Positions 1 to 9,583 of a stretch of DNA of 61,802 bases are shown here, in pieces. Each line of letters begins with the position of its first letter. Position 1 is the first letter of the stretch. The DNA is from Pseudomonas juntendi (GTDB taxonomy: Bacteria > Pseudomonadota > Gammaproteobacteria > Pseudomonadales > Pseudomonadaceae). Below the pieces are notes generated by a model. That model searched no databases and was not told where the DNA came from. It saw only the letters and a program-made list of their open reading frames with translations. The position numbers and the translations under genes were made by a program. The stretch is taken from the NCBI RefSeq assembly GCF_009932375.1, contig NZ_BLJG01000077.1, positions 1 through 61,802 of the forward strand, written 5' to 3'.

Positions 1-420
1 AAGAGTACCGGGCGCCCGGCGATCGTGATTGCAGGTAATGGCATGTGTTCAAGTGGTCGAATCGTCAATTACCTGGAGGCCATGCTCGGCGACCCTCGGC
101 ATGAAATAATTTTTGTCGGCCACCAGGCCAAGGGGACGCCAGGGGCGGTGATACAGGCCAGTGAAGGCGCGGAAGGCTTCTTGCAGATCGAGCTGAGCGG
201 CAAGACGCATGAGATCAAAGCGAAGGTGCTAACGGTTGGTGGCTACTCGGGCCACGCAGACAGGGAAGGTTTGATAAGTTTTATCGAGGGTATTCCATCG
301 CCTCCCGCAAAAGTTGTTTTAGTGCATGGTGAGCGGCAGGCGAAAACCGCATTGAAGCAGGCGCTTGAGCATCGTCTGGCTGAAGCGAACCGACCAATGG
401 CGGTTTTTATAGGCAAATAA
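1..420 (+). CDS. MBL-fold/beta-CASP family metallo-hydrolase, C-terminal part
   Basis: The reading frame is open from the first base of the window, so the gene begins upstream and only the last 139 codons are seen. The visible part matches the end of the beta-CASP and RNA-specificity regions of MBL-fold hydrolases: a MIAGNGMCSSGR-like strand-turn at the start, then GGYSGHAD, in which the His-Asp pair typically completes the metal and RNA site, then a VLVHGE segment. These proteins are usually RNA- or DNA-processing nucleases of about 450 residues. The catalytic HxHxDH motif lies outside the window, so activity cannot be judged. The gene is separated from the polysaccharide operon by about 320 bases and is probably not part of it. 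Confidence 0.8.
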   Translation, partial: KSTGRPAIVIAGNGMCSSGRIVNYLEAMLGDPRHEIIFVGHQAKGTPGAVIQASEGAEGFLQIELSGKTHEIKAKVLTVGGYSGHADREGLISFIEGIPSPPAKVVLVHGERQAKTALKQALEHRLAEANRPMAVFIGK

Positions 421-743
421 ACAGGTCGCGCTCAGAACATTGGCGATCTCTGTTGTCTCAACCGCGCCCTCATCCGTTTCAAGGGCTTTACAGGTGGTTA
501 GGTGCTTGGCTCCTTGGTACGTCGGAAGCCGTATGGACAGGGAGGGGCGCCCAACCTGGCGGGTAAATCTCTGGTATTCTAGCGCCGAAGCTTGCCTCTA
601 CAGCCTATGGATGGCTAGGGATTAAACTCGCTAAACGCGTATATTTATGCGCCGCTGCGGCTGCCGCGGTGGTGTTCAGTGATAAAAAACAGATGCAGGT
701 TTCCTGAGGTTGACAACTTCAAGTGGCCGTTAAGGACTCGATT
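421..743. promoter_or_regulatory. Intergenic leader upstream of the manC operon
   Basis: This 323-base stretch has no gene I can support. It should hold the promoter of the long plus-strand operon that starts with manC. A possible extended -10 element (TGGTATTCT, 572-580) is present but lacks a good -35. A TTGACA-like hexamer at 710-715 has no matching -10 at normal spacing. I saw no ops/JUMPStart motif of the kind used by RfaH. A 61-codon open frame at 440-625 has no convincing start site or family resemblance. Confidence 0.3.
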
Positions 744-2186
744 ATGGAATTGATCCCGGTAATTCTTTCCGGTGGCGTTGGCAGCCGTTTGTGGCCAGTT
801 TCCCGTGAGGCTCATCCCAAGCCATTCATGGCCCTGCCCGACGGGCAGAATCTTATACAGAAAACCTTCCAGCGCGCCGCGCGCTTGGAGGGTGTGGTCG
901 AAGTACTGACTGTCACCAACCGGGAACTGTTGTTCAAGACCGAAGACGAGTACCGCAGCATCAATACCCAAGGCCATGCCCAGGGTTACATCCTTGAGCC
1001 CTTCGGCCGTAATACCGCGGCTGCCGTGGCTGCCGCTGCGCTGCAGTTGCACCAGACCCACGGCCCTCATGTGCACATGCTGGTGCTGGCTGCCGACCAC
1101 CTTATCCAGAATGAACAGGCATTTGCCGATGCCGTCGGAAAAGCTCTGCACCTGGCCGAGCAAGGCTGGTTGGTTACGTTCGGCATCAAGCCGCAGTATC
1201 CCGAAACCGGTTTCGGTTACATCGAGGCCGCTGCCGGCGGAGCGCTGGAAGGTGGCCTCAAAGTCGAGCGTTTCGTAGAGAAACCAGACATGAAAACAGC
1301 CGAGGCCTACGTTGCTGCCGGCAACTACTTCTGGAATGCGGGCATGTTCTGCTTCCAGGTCGGCGCCGTCATTGATGAGTTCAGGGCCCATGCCCCCGAT
1401 GTGCTCGAAGCCGTGGAGCACACCCTGGAGGCTTCCCGCCGCTCCACCTCCACCGGTTACAGCTGCCTGGCGCTTGAGCCTGACAGTTTTGCCAAGGTGC
1501 CAGATATCTCCATCGACTATGCCTTGATGGAGCGCTCTCGCAAAGTGGCTACCGTGCCATGCGATATTGGCTGGAGCGACATCGGCTCGTGGAACGCGGT
1601 CAGTGAGCTGACTCCGCCGGATGAGTTCGGCAACCGCTTTGAAGGCGAGGTAATGGCCTACGACGCGCGCGATAACTATGTCAATTCCGAGAACCGCCTG
1701 GCTGCACTGGTGGGCGTGCAAAACCTGCTGGTAGTGGATACACCCGACGCCTTGCTCATCGCCCACAAGGATCACGCCCAGGACGTGAAGCATATCGTCA
1801 AGCGCCTGAAAAACGACGGCCATGGGGCACACCTGTTGCATCAGACCGTGCATCGCCCTTGGGGTACCTATACCACACTGGAAAATGGCGAGCGCTTCAA
1901 GATCAAGCGTATCGTGGTCAAGCCCAAGGCTTCCTTGTCGTTGCAAATGCACCATCATCGCAGCGAACACTGGATTGTGGTCAGCGGCATGGCGGTGGTG
2001 GTGAATGACGACCAGGAATTGATGCTCAACACTAACGAGTCCACCTTCATTCGCGCAGGCCACAGGCATCGTCTGGAAAACCCCGGCGTCATCGACCTGG
2101 TGCTGATCGAAGTGCAGAGTGGTGATTACCTCGGCGAGGATGACATTGTTCGCTTCGAGGACAAGTACGGGCGTTGCAACGCCTGA
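744..2186 (+). CDS. manC: Mannose-1-phosphate guanylyltransferase / mannose-6-phosphate isomerase
   Basis: Bifunctional type II enzyme: isomerises fructose-6-P to mannose-6-P and makes GDP-mannose from mannose-1-P and GTP in the cytoplasm. The 480-residue length is normal for the AlgA/WbpW/ManC family. The nucleotidyltransferase signature [14 protein letters not shown] is at residues 9-22 and is followed by the PKPF box. The C-terminal cupin isomerase domain starts near residue 370 (RPWGTY) and has the metal-binding His cluster [10 protein letters not shown] near residue 401. The start at 744 is preferred over an upstream GTG at 723 because AAGGA (731-735) is well placed and the family begins at this point. 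First gene of the operon; manB follows after 122 bases. Confidence 0.95.
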   Translation: MELIPVILSGGVGSRLWPVSREAHPKPFMALPDGQNLIQKTFQRAARLEGVVEVLTVTNRELLFKTEDEYRSINTQGHAQGYILEPFGRNTAAAVAAAALQLHQTHGPHVHMLVLAADHLIQNEQAFADAVGKALHLAEQGWLVTFGIKPQYPETGFGYIEAAAGGALEGGLKVERFVEKPDMKTAEAYVAAGNYFWNAGMFCFQVGAVIDEFRAHAPDVLEAVEHTLEASRRSTSTGYSCLALEPDSFAKVPDISIDYALMERSRKVATVPCDIGWSDIGSWNAVSELTPPDEFGNRFEGEVMAYDARDNYVNSENRLAALVGVQNLLVVDTPDALLIAHKDHAQDVKHIVKRLKNDGHGAHLLHQTVHRPWGTYTTLENGERFKIKRIVVKPKASLSLQMHHHRSEHWIVVSGMAVVVNDDQELMLNTNESTFIRAGHRHRLENPGVIDLVLIEVQSGDYLGEDDIVRFEDKYGRCNA

Positions 2187-2308
2187 CACCGGTTATGCTG
2201 TCGGCCCCCTGCCAGTCGGGCGCGGGGCTGGTTTTCATGCGGCAATTCTTCGCCGGTCATCCCCTTCCAGTCGGAACCTGTTTTGCGCTTGCGCACCGAG
2301 AGAGATGC

Positions 2309-3670
2309 ATGTACGCACCTATCCAGACCCGCTGCTTCAAAGCCTATGACATCCGCGGCCAAGTGCCCGCTGACCTCAACGATGACATCGCCTACCGTAT
2401 AGGCCGCGCCCTGGTGGCCCAGTTGGGCGGGCGCAGTTATATCGTTGGCCGGGACATGCGCCTGGAAAGCCCTGGCCTGTCCCGTGCCCTGATAAAAGGG
2501 CTGACCGAAGGCGGCGCCGATGTAATCGACATCGGCTTGTGCGGTACCGAAGAAGTGTATTTCGCTACCAGCCACTACCAGGCCGATGGCGGCATCATGG
2601 TCACCGCTAGCCATAATCCCAAGGGCTACAACGGCATGAAGCTGGTCCGCGAGCAGTCTCGCCCCATCAGTGGCGACACCGGCCTCACCGATATCCGCCA
2701 CCGCGTCGAAGCCGGCGACCTTGGCCCGCAGGCCGCCCACCCTGGCAGCGTGCGCGAAGCGTTTGATAAAACCGCCTACATCGACCACTTGCTGACCTAT
2801 ATTGACCTCGCCGCGCTCAAGCCGTTGAAAGTGCTGGCCGACCCGGGCAACGGCGCGGTCGGCCCCGTGCTGGAACTGCTGAAGGCGCGCCTGCCGCTGG
2901 CGATAACCATCATTAACGGCCAGCCGGACGGGCACTTCCCCAACGGCATCCCCAACCCGCTGCTACCAGAGAATCGGGACCTTACCCGCCAGGCCGTCCT
3001 GGACACTGGGGCAGACATGGGCATCGCGTTTGACGGTGATTTCGACCGCTGCTTTTTCTTCGATAGCCAAGGTCGTTTCATCGAGGGCTACTACGTGGTC
3101 GGCCTGCTGGCCGAAATGCTGCTGGCCAAGCACCCAGGCAGCAAGATCATTCATGACCCTCGCCTTACCTGGAACACCATCGAGCAAGTCAGCGCTGCCG
3201 GTGGCCAGGCCATCCAGAGCAAAACCGGTCACGCTTTCATCAAGGAACGCATGCGCGCCGAAGACGCCGTATACGGGGGCGAAATGAGCGCGCACCATTA
3301 CTTCCGCGACTTTGCCTACTGCGATAGCGGGAACATCCCGTGGCTGCTGGTAGCCGCGCTGATGAGCGTGACTGGAAAGAGCCTGGCACAACTGGTGGAT
3401 GAGCGTATTGCGGCATTCCCGTGTAGCGGCGAGATCAACTATGAAGTGGCCGATGTAGCAGGCACTATCGATAAGATCCTGGCCTTCTACCTGCCCCAGG
3501 CGCCGAGTGTGGACCGTACCGATGGCATCAGTGTCGAATTTGCCGACTGGCGTTTCAGCCTGCGCGGCTCCAATACAGAGCCGTTGCTGCGGTTGAATGT
3601 TGAAAGCCGCGGTGATCAAGCGCTGGTAGCGCAACGCGTGACTGAAATCGCCGGCCTGATCCAGGGATAA
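2309..3670 (+). CDS. manB: Phosphomannomutase
   Basis: Converts mannose-6-P to mannose-1-P, the substrate of ManC. 453 residues, typical of the alpha-D-phosphohexomutase family. All four active-site loops are visible: TASHNP with the phosphorylated serine at about residue 101, the metal loop DGDFDR at 242-247, the sugar loop GEMSAHH at about 324, and the phosphate loop RGSNTEP at about 419. GEMSAHHYF and the FAYCDSG segment that follows resemble enterobacterial ManB/CpsG. The ATG at 2309 fits the conserved start ([17 protein letters not shown]) and follows a GAGAG stretch; the frame is open further upstream but without family similarity. wzm begins 2 bases after its stop, so co-transcription is likely. 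Confidence 0.93.
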   Translation: MYAPIQTRCFKAYDIRGQVPADLNDDIAYRIGRALVAQLGGRSYIVGRDMRLESPGLSRALIKGLTEGGADVIDIGLCGTEEVYFATSHYQADGGIMVTASHNPKGYNGMKLVREQSRPISGDTGLTDIRHRVEAGDLGPQAAHPGSVREAFDKTAYIDHLLTYIDLAALKPLKVLADPGNGAVGPVLELLKARLPLAITIINGQPDGHFPNGIPNPLLPENRDLTRQAVLDTGADMGIAFDGDFDRCFFFDSQGRFIEGYYVVGLLAEMLLAKHPGSKIIHDPRLTWNTIEQVSAAGGQAIQSKTGHAFIKERMRAEDAVYGGEMSAHHYFRDFAYCDSGNIPWLLVAALMSVTGKSLAQLVDERIAAFPCSGEINYEVADVAGTIDKILAFYLPQAPSVDRTDGISVEFADWRFSLRGSNTEPLLRLNVESRGDQALVAQRVTEIAGLIQG

Positions 3671-3672
3671 CT

Positions 3673-4467
3673 ATGTTTGGCATGCTTCGGGGCATCTGGG
3701 ATTACAGAGGCTTCATCTTTACTTCCATCAAAAACGAATTCATCTCCAGGTTCGCGCGCAGCAAGCTCGGTGGCCTGTGGATGATCATTCACCCTCTGGC
3801 GCAAGTAGCCATCTATGCGTTGATTTTGTCGAATGTACTCGGCGCGCGGCTGCCGGGTATCGACAACAAGTATGCTTATGCGCTCTACCTGATTGCCGGC
3901 ATCCTGGCGTGGAACCTTTTCGCCGAGATCGTCGGGCGTTGCCTTACGGTGTTCATCGACCAAGGTAACCTGATGAAGAAGATGCGCTTTCCACGCATCG
4001 CCCTTCCAGTGATTGTGGTGGGCTCGTGCCTGCTCAATAACTTGCTGTTGTTTGTGGCAGTGATGATCATTTTTGCAGTGCTGGGGCATGCACCCAACCT
4101 GCAGATGCTCTGGTTATTGCCGCTGACGCTGGTTGTGGTGGCATTTGCCGTGGGGCTCGGGTTGGTATTGGGGGTGATGAATGTATTCCTGCGCGACATC
4201 GGCCAGGTCGTACCGATCATCCTGCAGGTGTGGTTCTGGTTCACCCCGATTGTGTATTCGGTGAATATCGTGCCCGACTACCTGAAGGGCACGCTGGACA
4301 TCAACCCCATGTATGCCATCGTCACTTCCTACCACAATGTAATGGTGTACAAACTCGCGCCGAATATCGCCGGGTTGGGTGTCACCATTGGCATCGCCCT
4401 GGGCCTGATGGTGTTGGGGCTGTTCCTGTTCCGTCGAGCCTCGGCTGAAATGGTGGACTCCCTATGA
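3673..4467 (+). CDS. wzm: O-polysaccharide ABC exporter, permease subunit
   Basis: Integral inner-membrane protein of 264 residues with about six hydrophobic segments and the ABC-2 permease fold (RSKLGGLWMIIHPLAQ near the N terminus; LRDIGQVVPIILQVWFW in the second half). In this family two copies pair with two Wzt ATPases to move undecaprenyl-linked polysaccharide to the periplasm. It starts 2 bases after manB and its stop overlaps the wzt start (ATGA), a layout expected for translational coupling of the two subunits. Its presence indicates ABC-dependent rather than Wzx/Wzy-dependent O-chain export. Confidence 0.93.
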   Translation: MFGMLRGIWDYRGFIFTSIKNEFISRFARSKLGGLWMIIHPLAQVAIYALILSNVLGARLPGIDNKYAYALYLIAGILAWNLFAEIVGRCLTVFIDQGNLMKKMRFPRIALPVIVVGSCLLNNLLLFVAVMIIFAVLGHAPNLQMLWLLPLTLVVVAFAVGLGLVLGVMNVFLRDIGQVVPIILQVWFWFTPIVYSVNIVPDYLKGTLDINPMYAIVTSYHNVMVYKLAPNIAGLGVTIGIALGLMVLGLFLFRRASAEMVDSL

Positions 4468-5678
4468 CACTCATGTCCGTCAACAACGTGGGCAAGGCCT
4501 ACCGCAGTTATCGCTCGGAATGGCAACGTATCGCACGCTGGTTCTATATGCCGGTCAAGGCCAGCAGCGAGCACTGGGTGCTCAAGCACGTCAGCTTCAA
4601 CATTGAGGCCGGCGAAGCCATTGGCCTGGTAGGGCAGAACGGTGCTGGCAAATCGACCTTGCTGAAGATGATTACCGGTACGCTGCAGCCTACCGAAGGG
4701 CGCGTGCAGGTACACGGGCGTATCGCCGCTATTCTTGAGCTGGGTATGGGTTTCAATGCCGAGCTTACCGGCCGCCAGAATGCCTACCACGCCGCTGGCC
4801 TGATGGGGTTCAGCACGGAGCAGATCGACGGTGTCATAGCCGACATTGAAGCGTTCGCCGAAATTGGCGAGTACTTTGACCAGGCCGTGCGTACCTATTC
4901 AAGCGGCATGCAGATGCGCGTGGCGTTCGCGGTGGCGACCGCGTTTCGGCCGGAAATCCTCATCATTGATGAGGCGTTGTCAGTAGGAGACAGCTATTTC
5001 CAGCACAAAAGCTTTAGCCGTATCAAGGAATTTCAAAAGGCCGGTACCACACTGTTGATCGTGTCCCACGACCGTGGCGCGATCCAGGCCTTGTGCAACC
5101 GCGCGATTCTGCTGGACGGCGGTACCGTGATCAAGGACGGGCCGCCCGAAGAAGTAATGGATTACTACAACGCCATCATCGCACAGAAAGAAAACGCCAC
5201 GGTCGAGGTCCAGACCTTGCAGGATGGTAGCGTGCAAACGCGTTCAGGTAGCGGGAAGGCCAGTATTGCCAAGGTGGCACTGCTTAACGCCGAGGGCGCG
5301 CCGGTTGAGTACATTACGGTCGGAGAGGCCGTTTGCTTGAGTATCGGCGTCCAGGTGCATGCACGCTTGCCGGAATTGGTGGTGGGTTATGTGATCAAGG
5401 ACCGCCTTGGCCAGGACGTCTTTGGTACCAACACTCACCACCTGCAGTGCGTGCGCACCGACCTTGCGGCGGGTACAAGGTTGACCTACGCCTTCCGCTT
5501 CCCGGCAAACCTGGGGGTGGGATCTTATTCGGTGGCTGTTGCCTTGCACGCCACCGACAGCCATATCGCTGATAACTATGAGTGGCGTGACCTCGCGTTG
5601 GTGTTCAATGTGGTGAACATGTCCGAACAGAACTTCGTAGGCCTTGCGTGGATACCGCCTACAGTGGAGTGCAATTGA
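4464..5678 (+). CDS. wzt: O-polysaccharide ABC exporter, ATPase with C-terminal glycan-binding domain
   Basis: 404 residues. The nucleotide-binding domain has Walker A GQNGAGKS (57-64), signature YSSGMQMR (145-152) and Walker B ILIIDE (165-170), the last followed by ALSVGD, typical of the polysaccharide-export ABC subfamily. After about residue 245 there is a beta-rich extension resembling the Wzt C-terminal domain, which in E. coli O9a binds the capped, non-reducing end of the finished glycan. The long form of Wzt therefore predicts a terminally modified O chain; a candidate modifying enzyme, a methyltransferase, is the next gene. The start overlaps wzm by 4 bases. Confidence 0.92.
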   Translation: MTLMSVNNVGKAYRSYRSEWQRIARWFYMPVKASSEHWVLKHVSFNIEAGEAIGLVGQNGAGKSTLLKMITGTLQPTEGRVQVHGRIAAILELGMGFNAELTGRQNAYHAAGLMGFSTEQIDGVIADIEAFAEIGEYFDQAVRTYSSGMQMRVAFAVATAFRPEILIIDEALSVGDSYFQHKSFSRIKEFQKAGTTLLIVSHDRGAIQALCNRAILLDGGTVIKDGPPEEVMDYYNAIIAQKENATVEVQTLQDGSVQTRSGSGKASIAKVALLNAEGAPVEYITVGEAVCLSIGVQVHARLPELVVGYVIKDRLGQDVFGTNTHHLQCVRTDLAAGTRLTYAFRFPANLGVGSYSVAVALHATDSHIADNYEWRDLALVFNVVNMSEQNFVGLAWIPPTVECN

Positions 5679-7021
5679 TGAATGCAGGTTTTTACAGGGC
5701 TTTCGAGGACCGTTACCGTGGTTCGCGCGAGACGATCACACAGCGGCTCCAGGCCTATCTGCCGTTCCTCGAACCGCTCAAGGCGTTGTACGCTGACTGC
5801 CCTGTACTTGATCTAGGTTGTGGCCGTGGAGAGTGGCTGGAGCTGATGGTGCGCGAGGGCTTTTCACCACTGGGTGTAGACCTGGACGACGGCATGCTGG
5901 AAGCCTGCGAAGCGCTCAAGCTGCCGGCGAACAAGGATGATGTGCTGAGCGCGCTGCGCAAGCTGCCCGATAACAGCCAGGTGGCGGTAAGCGGGTTTCA
6001 TATCGCCGAGCACCTGCCGTTTGCCGTTTTGCAGGAACTGGTTGCCGAATCTTTGCGGGTACTGCGCCCTGCCGGGCTGCTGATTCTGGAAACCCCCAAC
6101 GCTGAAAACGTGACGGTTGGCACCAACAATTTCTACCTTGACCCAACCCACGAACAACCTTTGCCCAGCCTGCTGATGTCGTTTCTGGCGGATTACAGCG
6201 GGTTTGCCCGGGCCAAGATTGTGCGGTTGCAGGAACCGCCTGAAGTCCATGACGAGCAAGCGCCCCTTGGCGTGTTGAACGTGTTGTTCAGCGTCAGCCC
6301 GGACTACGCCGTGGTAGCGCAGAAAGCCGCTAGCCCAAGCCAGTTGCAGCCCTTTGACGACATGTTCGAGGCGGCTTATGGCATCTCACTCGACCAACTG
6401 GCGCACCGCTACGATCGCGCGATCGACCGCCGGTTCGCTGAACTGCACAACACGGTGGAAACGGTGCGAGCGACATTCTTCGAACCCGCTGAATTCCAGC
6501 GAATCATGGCCGAGGTCCAGGCCCAGCAAACCCATCAGTTGCTGGTGATCCAGGATCGCTACCAGACAGCTCTCAATGACCTGCAGCAGCAGTTTGGCGC
6601 AGTGCAGCAAGAGCGCAACGTGGCGCTGGAAAATTGCCATCATCACTTCCAGCGCGCCCAGGCCGTTGAGCAACAATTGCAGGCAATGCTTGCCAGCACC
6701 TCGTGGCGGGTTAGCGCGCCGCTGCGCATGATAGGCCGGGTGCTGTACTGGCCTTCCCGGCACGGCAAGGCTGCGTTGCGTCGCGTGGCACCGCATGCGC
6801 GGCTTTGGGTAGAGCGCCGCCCGGCGGTAAAACGCCTGGCGCTGGCGGCTTTGCACCGTAGCCCTTGGCTGACGCAGCAGATTCGCCGGGTGCTGGCATC
6901 CGAACCTGTGGCAATGGCCAGTGACCCACAACACGGCGTGATCGACCACGCACCCTTGACACCGCGTGGGCGCTCGATTGAAAGCGCCCTCAGCGAAGCC
7001 ATGATTAAGAGCAAGCACTGA
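5678..7021 (+). CDS. SAM-dependent methyltransferase with C-terminal coiled coil (possible O-chain terminator)
   Basis: 447 residues. A class I methyltransferase domain occupies about residues 1-215, with the SAM motif VLDLGCGRGEW at 43-53, an acidic VDLDD loop at 67-71 and a GFHIAEHLP motif near 107-115. A Gln/Glu-rich heptad region spans about 270-340 and is followed by TSWRVSAPLR, a motif seen after coiled coils in many polysaccharide enzymes. The ATG at 5678 sits in TGATG overlapping the wzt stop and has a GGAG upstream. By analogy with WbdD of E. coli O9a (methyltransferase plus coiled-coil ruler), it may cap the growing chain for recognition by Wzt. I see no kinase domain, so the cap would be methyl only. 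The substrate is inferred. Confidence 0.8.
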   Translation: MNAGFYRAFEDRYRGSRETITQRLQAYLPFLEPLKALYADCPVLDLGCGRGEWLELMVREGFSPLGVDLDDGMLEACEALKLPANKDDVLSALRKLPDNSQVAVSGFHIAEHLPFAVLQELVAESLRVLRPAGLLILETPNAENVTVGTNNFYLDPTHEQPLPSLLMSFLADYSGFARAKIVRLQEPPEVHDEQAPLGVLNVLFSVSPDYAVVAQKAASPSQLQPFDDMFEAAYGISLDQLAHRYDRAIDRRFAELHNTVETVRATFFEPAEFQRIMAEVQAQQTHQLLVIQDRYQTALNDLQQQFGAVQQERNVALENCHHHFQRAQAVEQQLQAMLASTSWRVSAPLRMIGRVLYWPSRHGKAALRRVAPHARLWVERRPAVKRLALAALHRSPWLTQQIRRVLASEPVAMASDPQHGVIDHAPLTPRGRSIESALSEAMIKSKH

Positions 7022-9541
7022 ATGCGTATCGTAATTGACTTGCAGGGCGCGCAAACCGAGAGCCGTTTCCGTGGTATCGGGCGCTACAGCCTTTCCCTGG
7101 CGCAGGGCATCGTGCGCAACAGTAACGGCCATGAGGTATACCTGCTGCTCAACGGCATGCTGTCAGACAGCATCGACAGCATCCGCACAGCGTTCATCGG
7201 CCTGCTGCCGCAAAGCCACATTCGCGTGTGGTACGCCGAAGGCCCAGTGTCTGCACGCGATCCGGCCAACCGCGCCCGGCGCGAGGTGGCCGAGCGTATC
7301 CGCCAGGCCTGCATCGATGACTTGCAACCCGATGTGGTACATGTCTGTAGCCCGGTGGAAGGCTATATCGACGATGCCGTGATCGGCAGCCCGCAACTGG
7401 ATCAGCGGGCGCTGGTCAGTGCAACCCTGTATGACCTGATTCCGCTGGTCAGCCCCCGGCAGTACCTGGACCCCAACCCGGGCTACAAGGCGCACTACCT
7501 GGACAAGGTCGAGGCGTTCAAACAGTACGGCCTGTTGCTGTCGATTTCCCAGTTCGCCCGCCAAGAGGCACTGTCCCTGCTGCCTTTGGAGGCCGCCAAG
7601 GTTGTGAATGTGTCGACAGCGGCCGACGAGATATTCCGGCCCATCGAACTGGACGCAGCGCAGCGTCAGGCCCTGGCCGTGCGCTTCGGCTTGCGCACCC
7701 CCTTCGTGCTCTACTCCGGGGGAGCCGATGAACGCAAGAACCTGGTAAGGCTGATCGAGGCATTCGCCAAGGTTCGCCAGGAAGCTGGCAATGTGCAGCT
7801 GGTTTTTGCAGGCAAGATGCCGCAGTTTCATATCGACCAGTACCGCGCCGCTGCGCGCAGCCAAGGCCTGGGGGACACCGACTTGGTCTTCACCGGCTAC
7901 ATTACCGATGAGGAACTGGTTGCACTGTATAACGCATGCCAGCTCTACGTGTTCCCTTCATGGCACGAGGGCTTCGGCTTGCCACCGCTGGAAGCGATGA
8001 AGTGCGGCGCCCCGGTTATCGGTGCCAATACTTCCAGCGTGCCCGAGGTCATCGGGCTGGAGGAAGCGACTTTCGACCCGCTCAATACCCAGTCTTTGGT
8101 GGCAAAGCTGCGTCAGGCACTGGGCGATGAAGCTTTCCGCGAGCGCTTGGCAGCCCATGGTTTGCAGCGCGCTGAAGCTTTCTCGTGGGACCTTACCGGC
8201 AAGGCTGCCGTGGAGGCCTTTGAGCAAGCACTGGCCCAGGCCGATAAACCGGTCGCGGTCGAACAGGCCACCGACGCTCTGCAGGCGCTGATCGACGGCC
8301 TTGCTGGCCGAGCCCTGTTGCAGCCCGGTGCAGTGGATATCAAGCGGCTGGCAAAAGCCATTGACTACTCGCTACAGGGCCCGGCTGGCAAGCCACAACT
8401 GTTCGTGGATATCTCCGAGCTGAGCAAGCACGACGGCAAGAGTGGCATCCAACGGGTAGTGCGCAGCATCCTGCTGGAATGGTTGACCAACCCGCCTGCG
8501 GCGTATGACGTGCGGCCTGTATATACCGTCGCCGGCGAAGCTTTTTACCGCCATGCCTCGCGCTTTACCGCCAAGTTCCTTGGCCAGGCGTTCGAGCACG
8601 TCGAAGATGAAGCCATCAGCTACCGCGCTGGCGATGTATACCTGTGCCTTGACCTGCTGATGGACGTGTTGCCGCATAAGCGCAGCTACCTCGATACCTT
8701 GCGTAGCCATGGGGTGAACATTTTCTTCGTGGTGTACGACCTGCTGATCCTGCAGTTGCCGCACTGCTTCGTCGACAGCCTGCAAGCCCACTACCGCACG
8801 TGGATCCATGCCGTTGCCGAATACGATGGTGCGCTGTGCATCTCCCGGGCTGTGGCGGACGAGTTGCGCGACTGGCTGGCCGAAAACAACCTGGCAGGCG
8901 AACGCCCGTTCCGAATTGGCGCGTTCCATCTGGGGGCGGACATCGACCAGTCCATGCCCTCCACAGGTCTTCCGCAAGACCCTGCCAAGCGCCTTGAAGC
9001 TTTGGCCGACAACACCAACTTCCTTATGGTCGGTACCCTTGAACCACGCAAGGGCCATGCTCAGGCACTGGAAGCGTTCGAGCACCTCTGGGCGGCCGGC
9101 GTACAGGCCAACCTGATAATTGTCGGCAAGCACGGCTGGCTGGTCGACGACCTGGCAGCCAAACTGCGCAACCACCCGGAGGCCGGCAAACGGCTGCTCT
9201 GGCTGGAAGGGGCTAGCGACGAATACCTCGAATATCTGTATAACAACTGCGATTGTCTGGTAGCGGCCTCGTACGGTGAGGGTTTTGGCCTGCCGTTGAT
9301 TGAAGCTGCGCAATACCAACTGCCCATTATTGCCCGCGACCTCCCTGTGTTCCGCGAAGTGGCGGGTGAGCATGCGTGGTTCTTCTCGGGTGCCGATGCC
9401 CAGGCAGTTGCCGACAGTATTGGCGAATGGTTGTTGCTGCATGCCGAAGGGCGGCACCCGCAGTCCAGCCAGATGCCTTGGCTTACCTGGAAGGCCAGCG
9501 CACAGCAACTCATTGGCGAGATCGACAAGTACAAGTTTTGA
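7022..9541 (+). CDS. Tandem GT4-family glycosyltransferase (O-chain polymerising enzyme)
   Basis: 839 residues with two GT-B/GT4 modules. The first, about 1-400, starts with IDLQGAQTESRFRGIGRYS and has the donor-site motif HEGFGLPPLEA. The second, about 455-835, has GTLEPRKGH and GEGFGLPLIEA. Both modules keep the EX7E-like motif, so both may be active. The size and double architecture resemble WbdA-type mannan polymerases of ABC-dependent O antigens, and it follows the putative terminator gene without a gap (the start abuts the TGA). Donor sugar is probably a GDP-mannose or GDP-rhamnose derivative given manC/manB in the operon; this is inference. Confidence 0.85.
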   Translation: MRIVIDLQGAQTESRFRGIGRYSLSLAQGIVRNSNGHEVYLLLNGMLSDSIDSIRTAFIGLLPQSHIRVWYAEGPVSARDPANRARREVAERIRQACIDDLQPDVVHVCSPVEGYIDDAVIGSPQLDQRALVSATLYDLIPLVSPRQYLDPNPGYKAHYLDKVEAFKQYGLLLSISQFARQEALSLLPLEAAKVVNVSTAADEIFRPIELDAAQRQALAVRFGLRTPFVLYSGGADERKNLVRLIEAFAKVRQEAGNVQLVFAGKMPQFHIDQYRAAARSQGLGDTDLVFTGYITDEELVALYNACQLYVFPSWHEGFGLPPLEAMKCGAPVIGANTSSVPEVIGLEEATFDPLNTQSLVAKLRQALGDEAFRERLAAHGLQRAEAFSWDLTGKAAVEAFEQALAQADKPVAVEQATDALQALIDGLAGRALLQPGAVDIKRLAKAIDYSLQGPAGKPQLFVDISELSKHDGKSGIQRVVRSILLEWLTNPPAAYDVRPVYTVAGEAFYRHASRFTAKFLGQAFEHVEDEAISYRAGDVYLCLDLLMDVLPHKRSYLDTLRSHGVNIFFVVYDLLILQLPHCFVDSLQAHYRTWIHAVAEYDGALCISRAVADELRDWLAENNLAGERPFRIGAFHLGADIDQSMPSTGLPQDPAKRLEALADNTNFLMVGTLEPRKGHAQALEAFEHLWAAGVQANLIIVGKHGWLVDDLAAKLRNHPEAGKRLLWLEGASDEYLEYLYNNCDCLVAASYGEGFGLPLIEAAQYQLPIIARDLPVFREVAGEHAWFFSGADAQAVADSIGEWLLLHAEGRHPQSSQMPWLTWKASAQQLIGEIDKYKF

Positions 9542-9583
9542 TAAGCCAGTCACGACACAGCAGAAAATTTGGGATATAGGGAA

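Noticed and set aside
440..625. 61-codon open frame before manC
   Set aside because: No ribosome site and no protein-like pattern; left as part of the leader region.
645..2189. Open frame of 514 codons antisense to manC
   Set aside because: It mirrors a gene with all expected motifs, has no ribosome site or recognisable family, and results from GC-rich codon bias.
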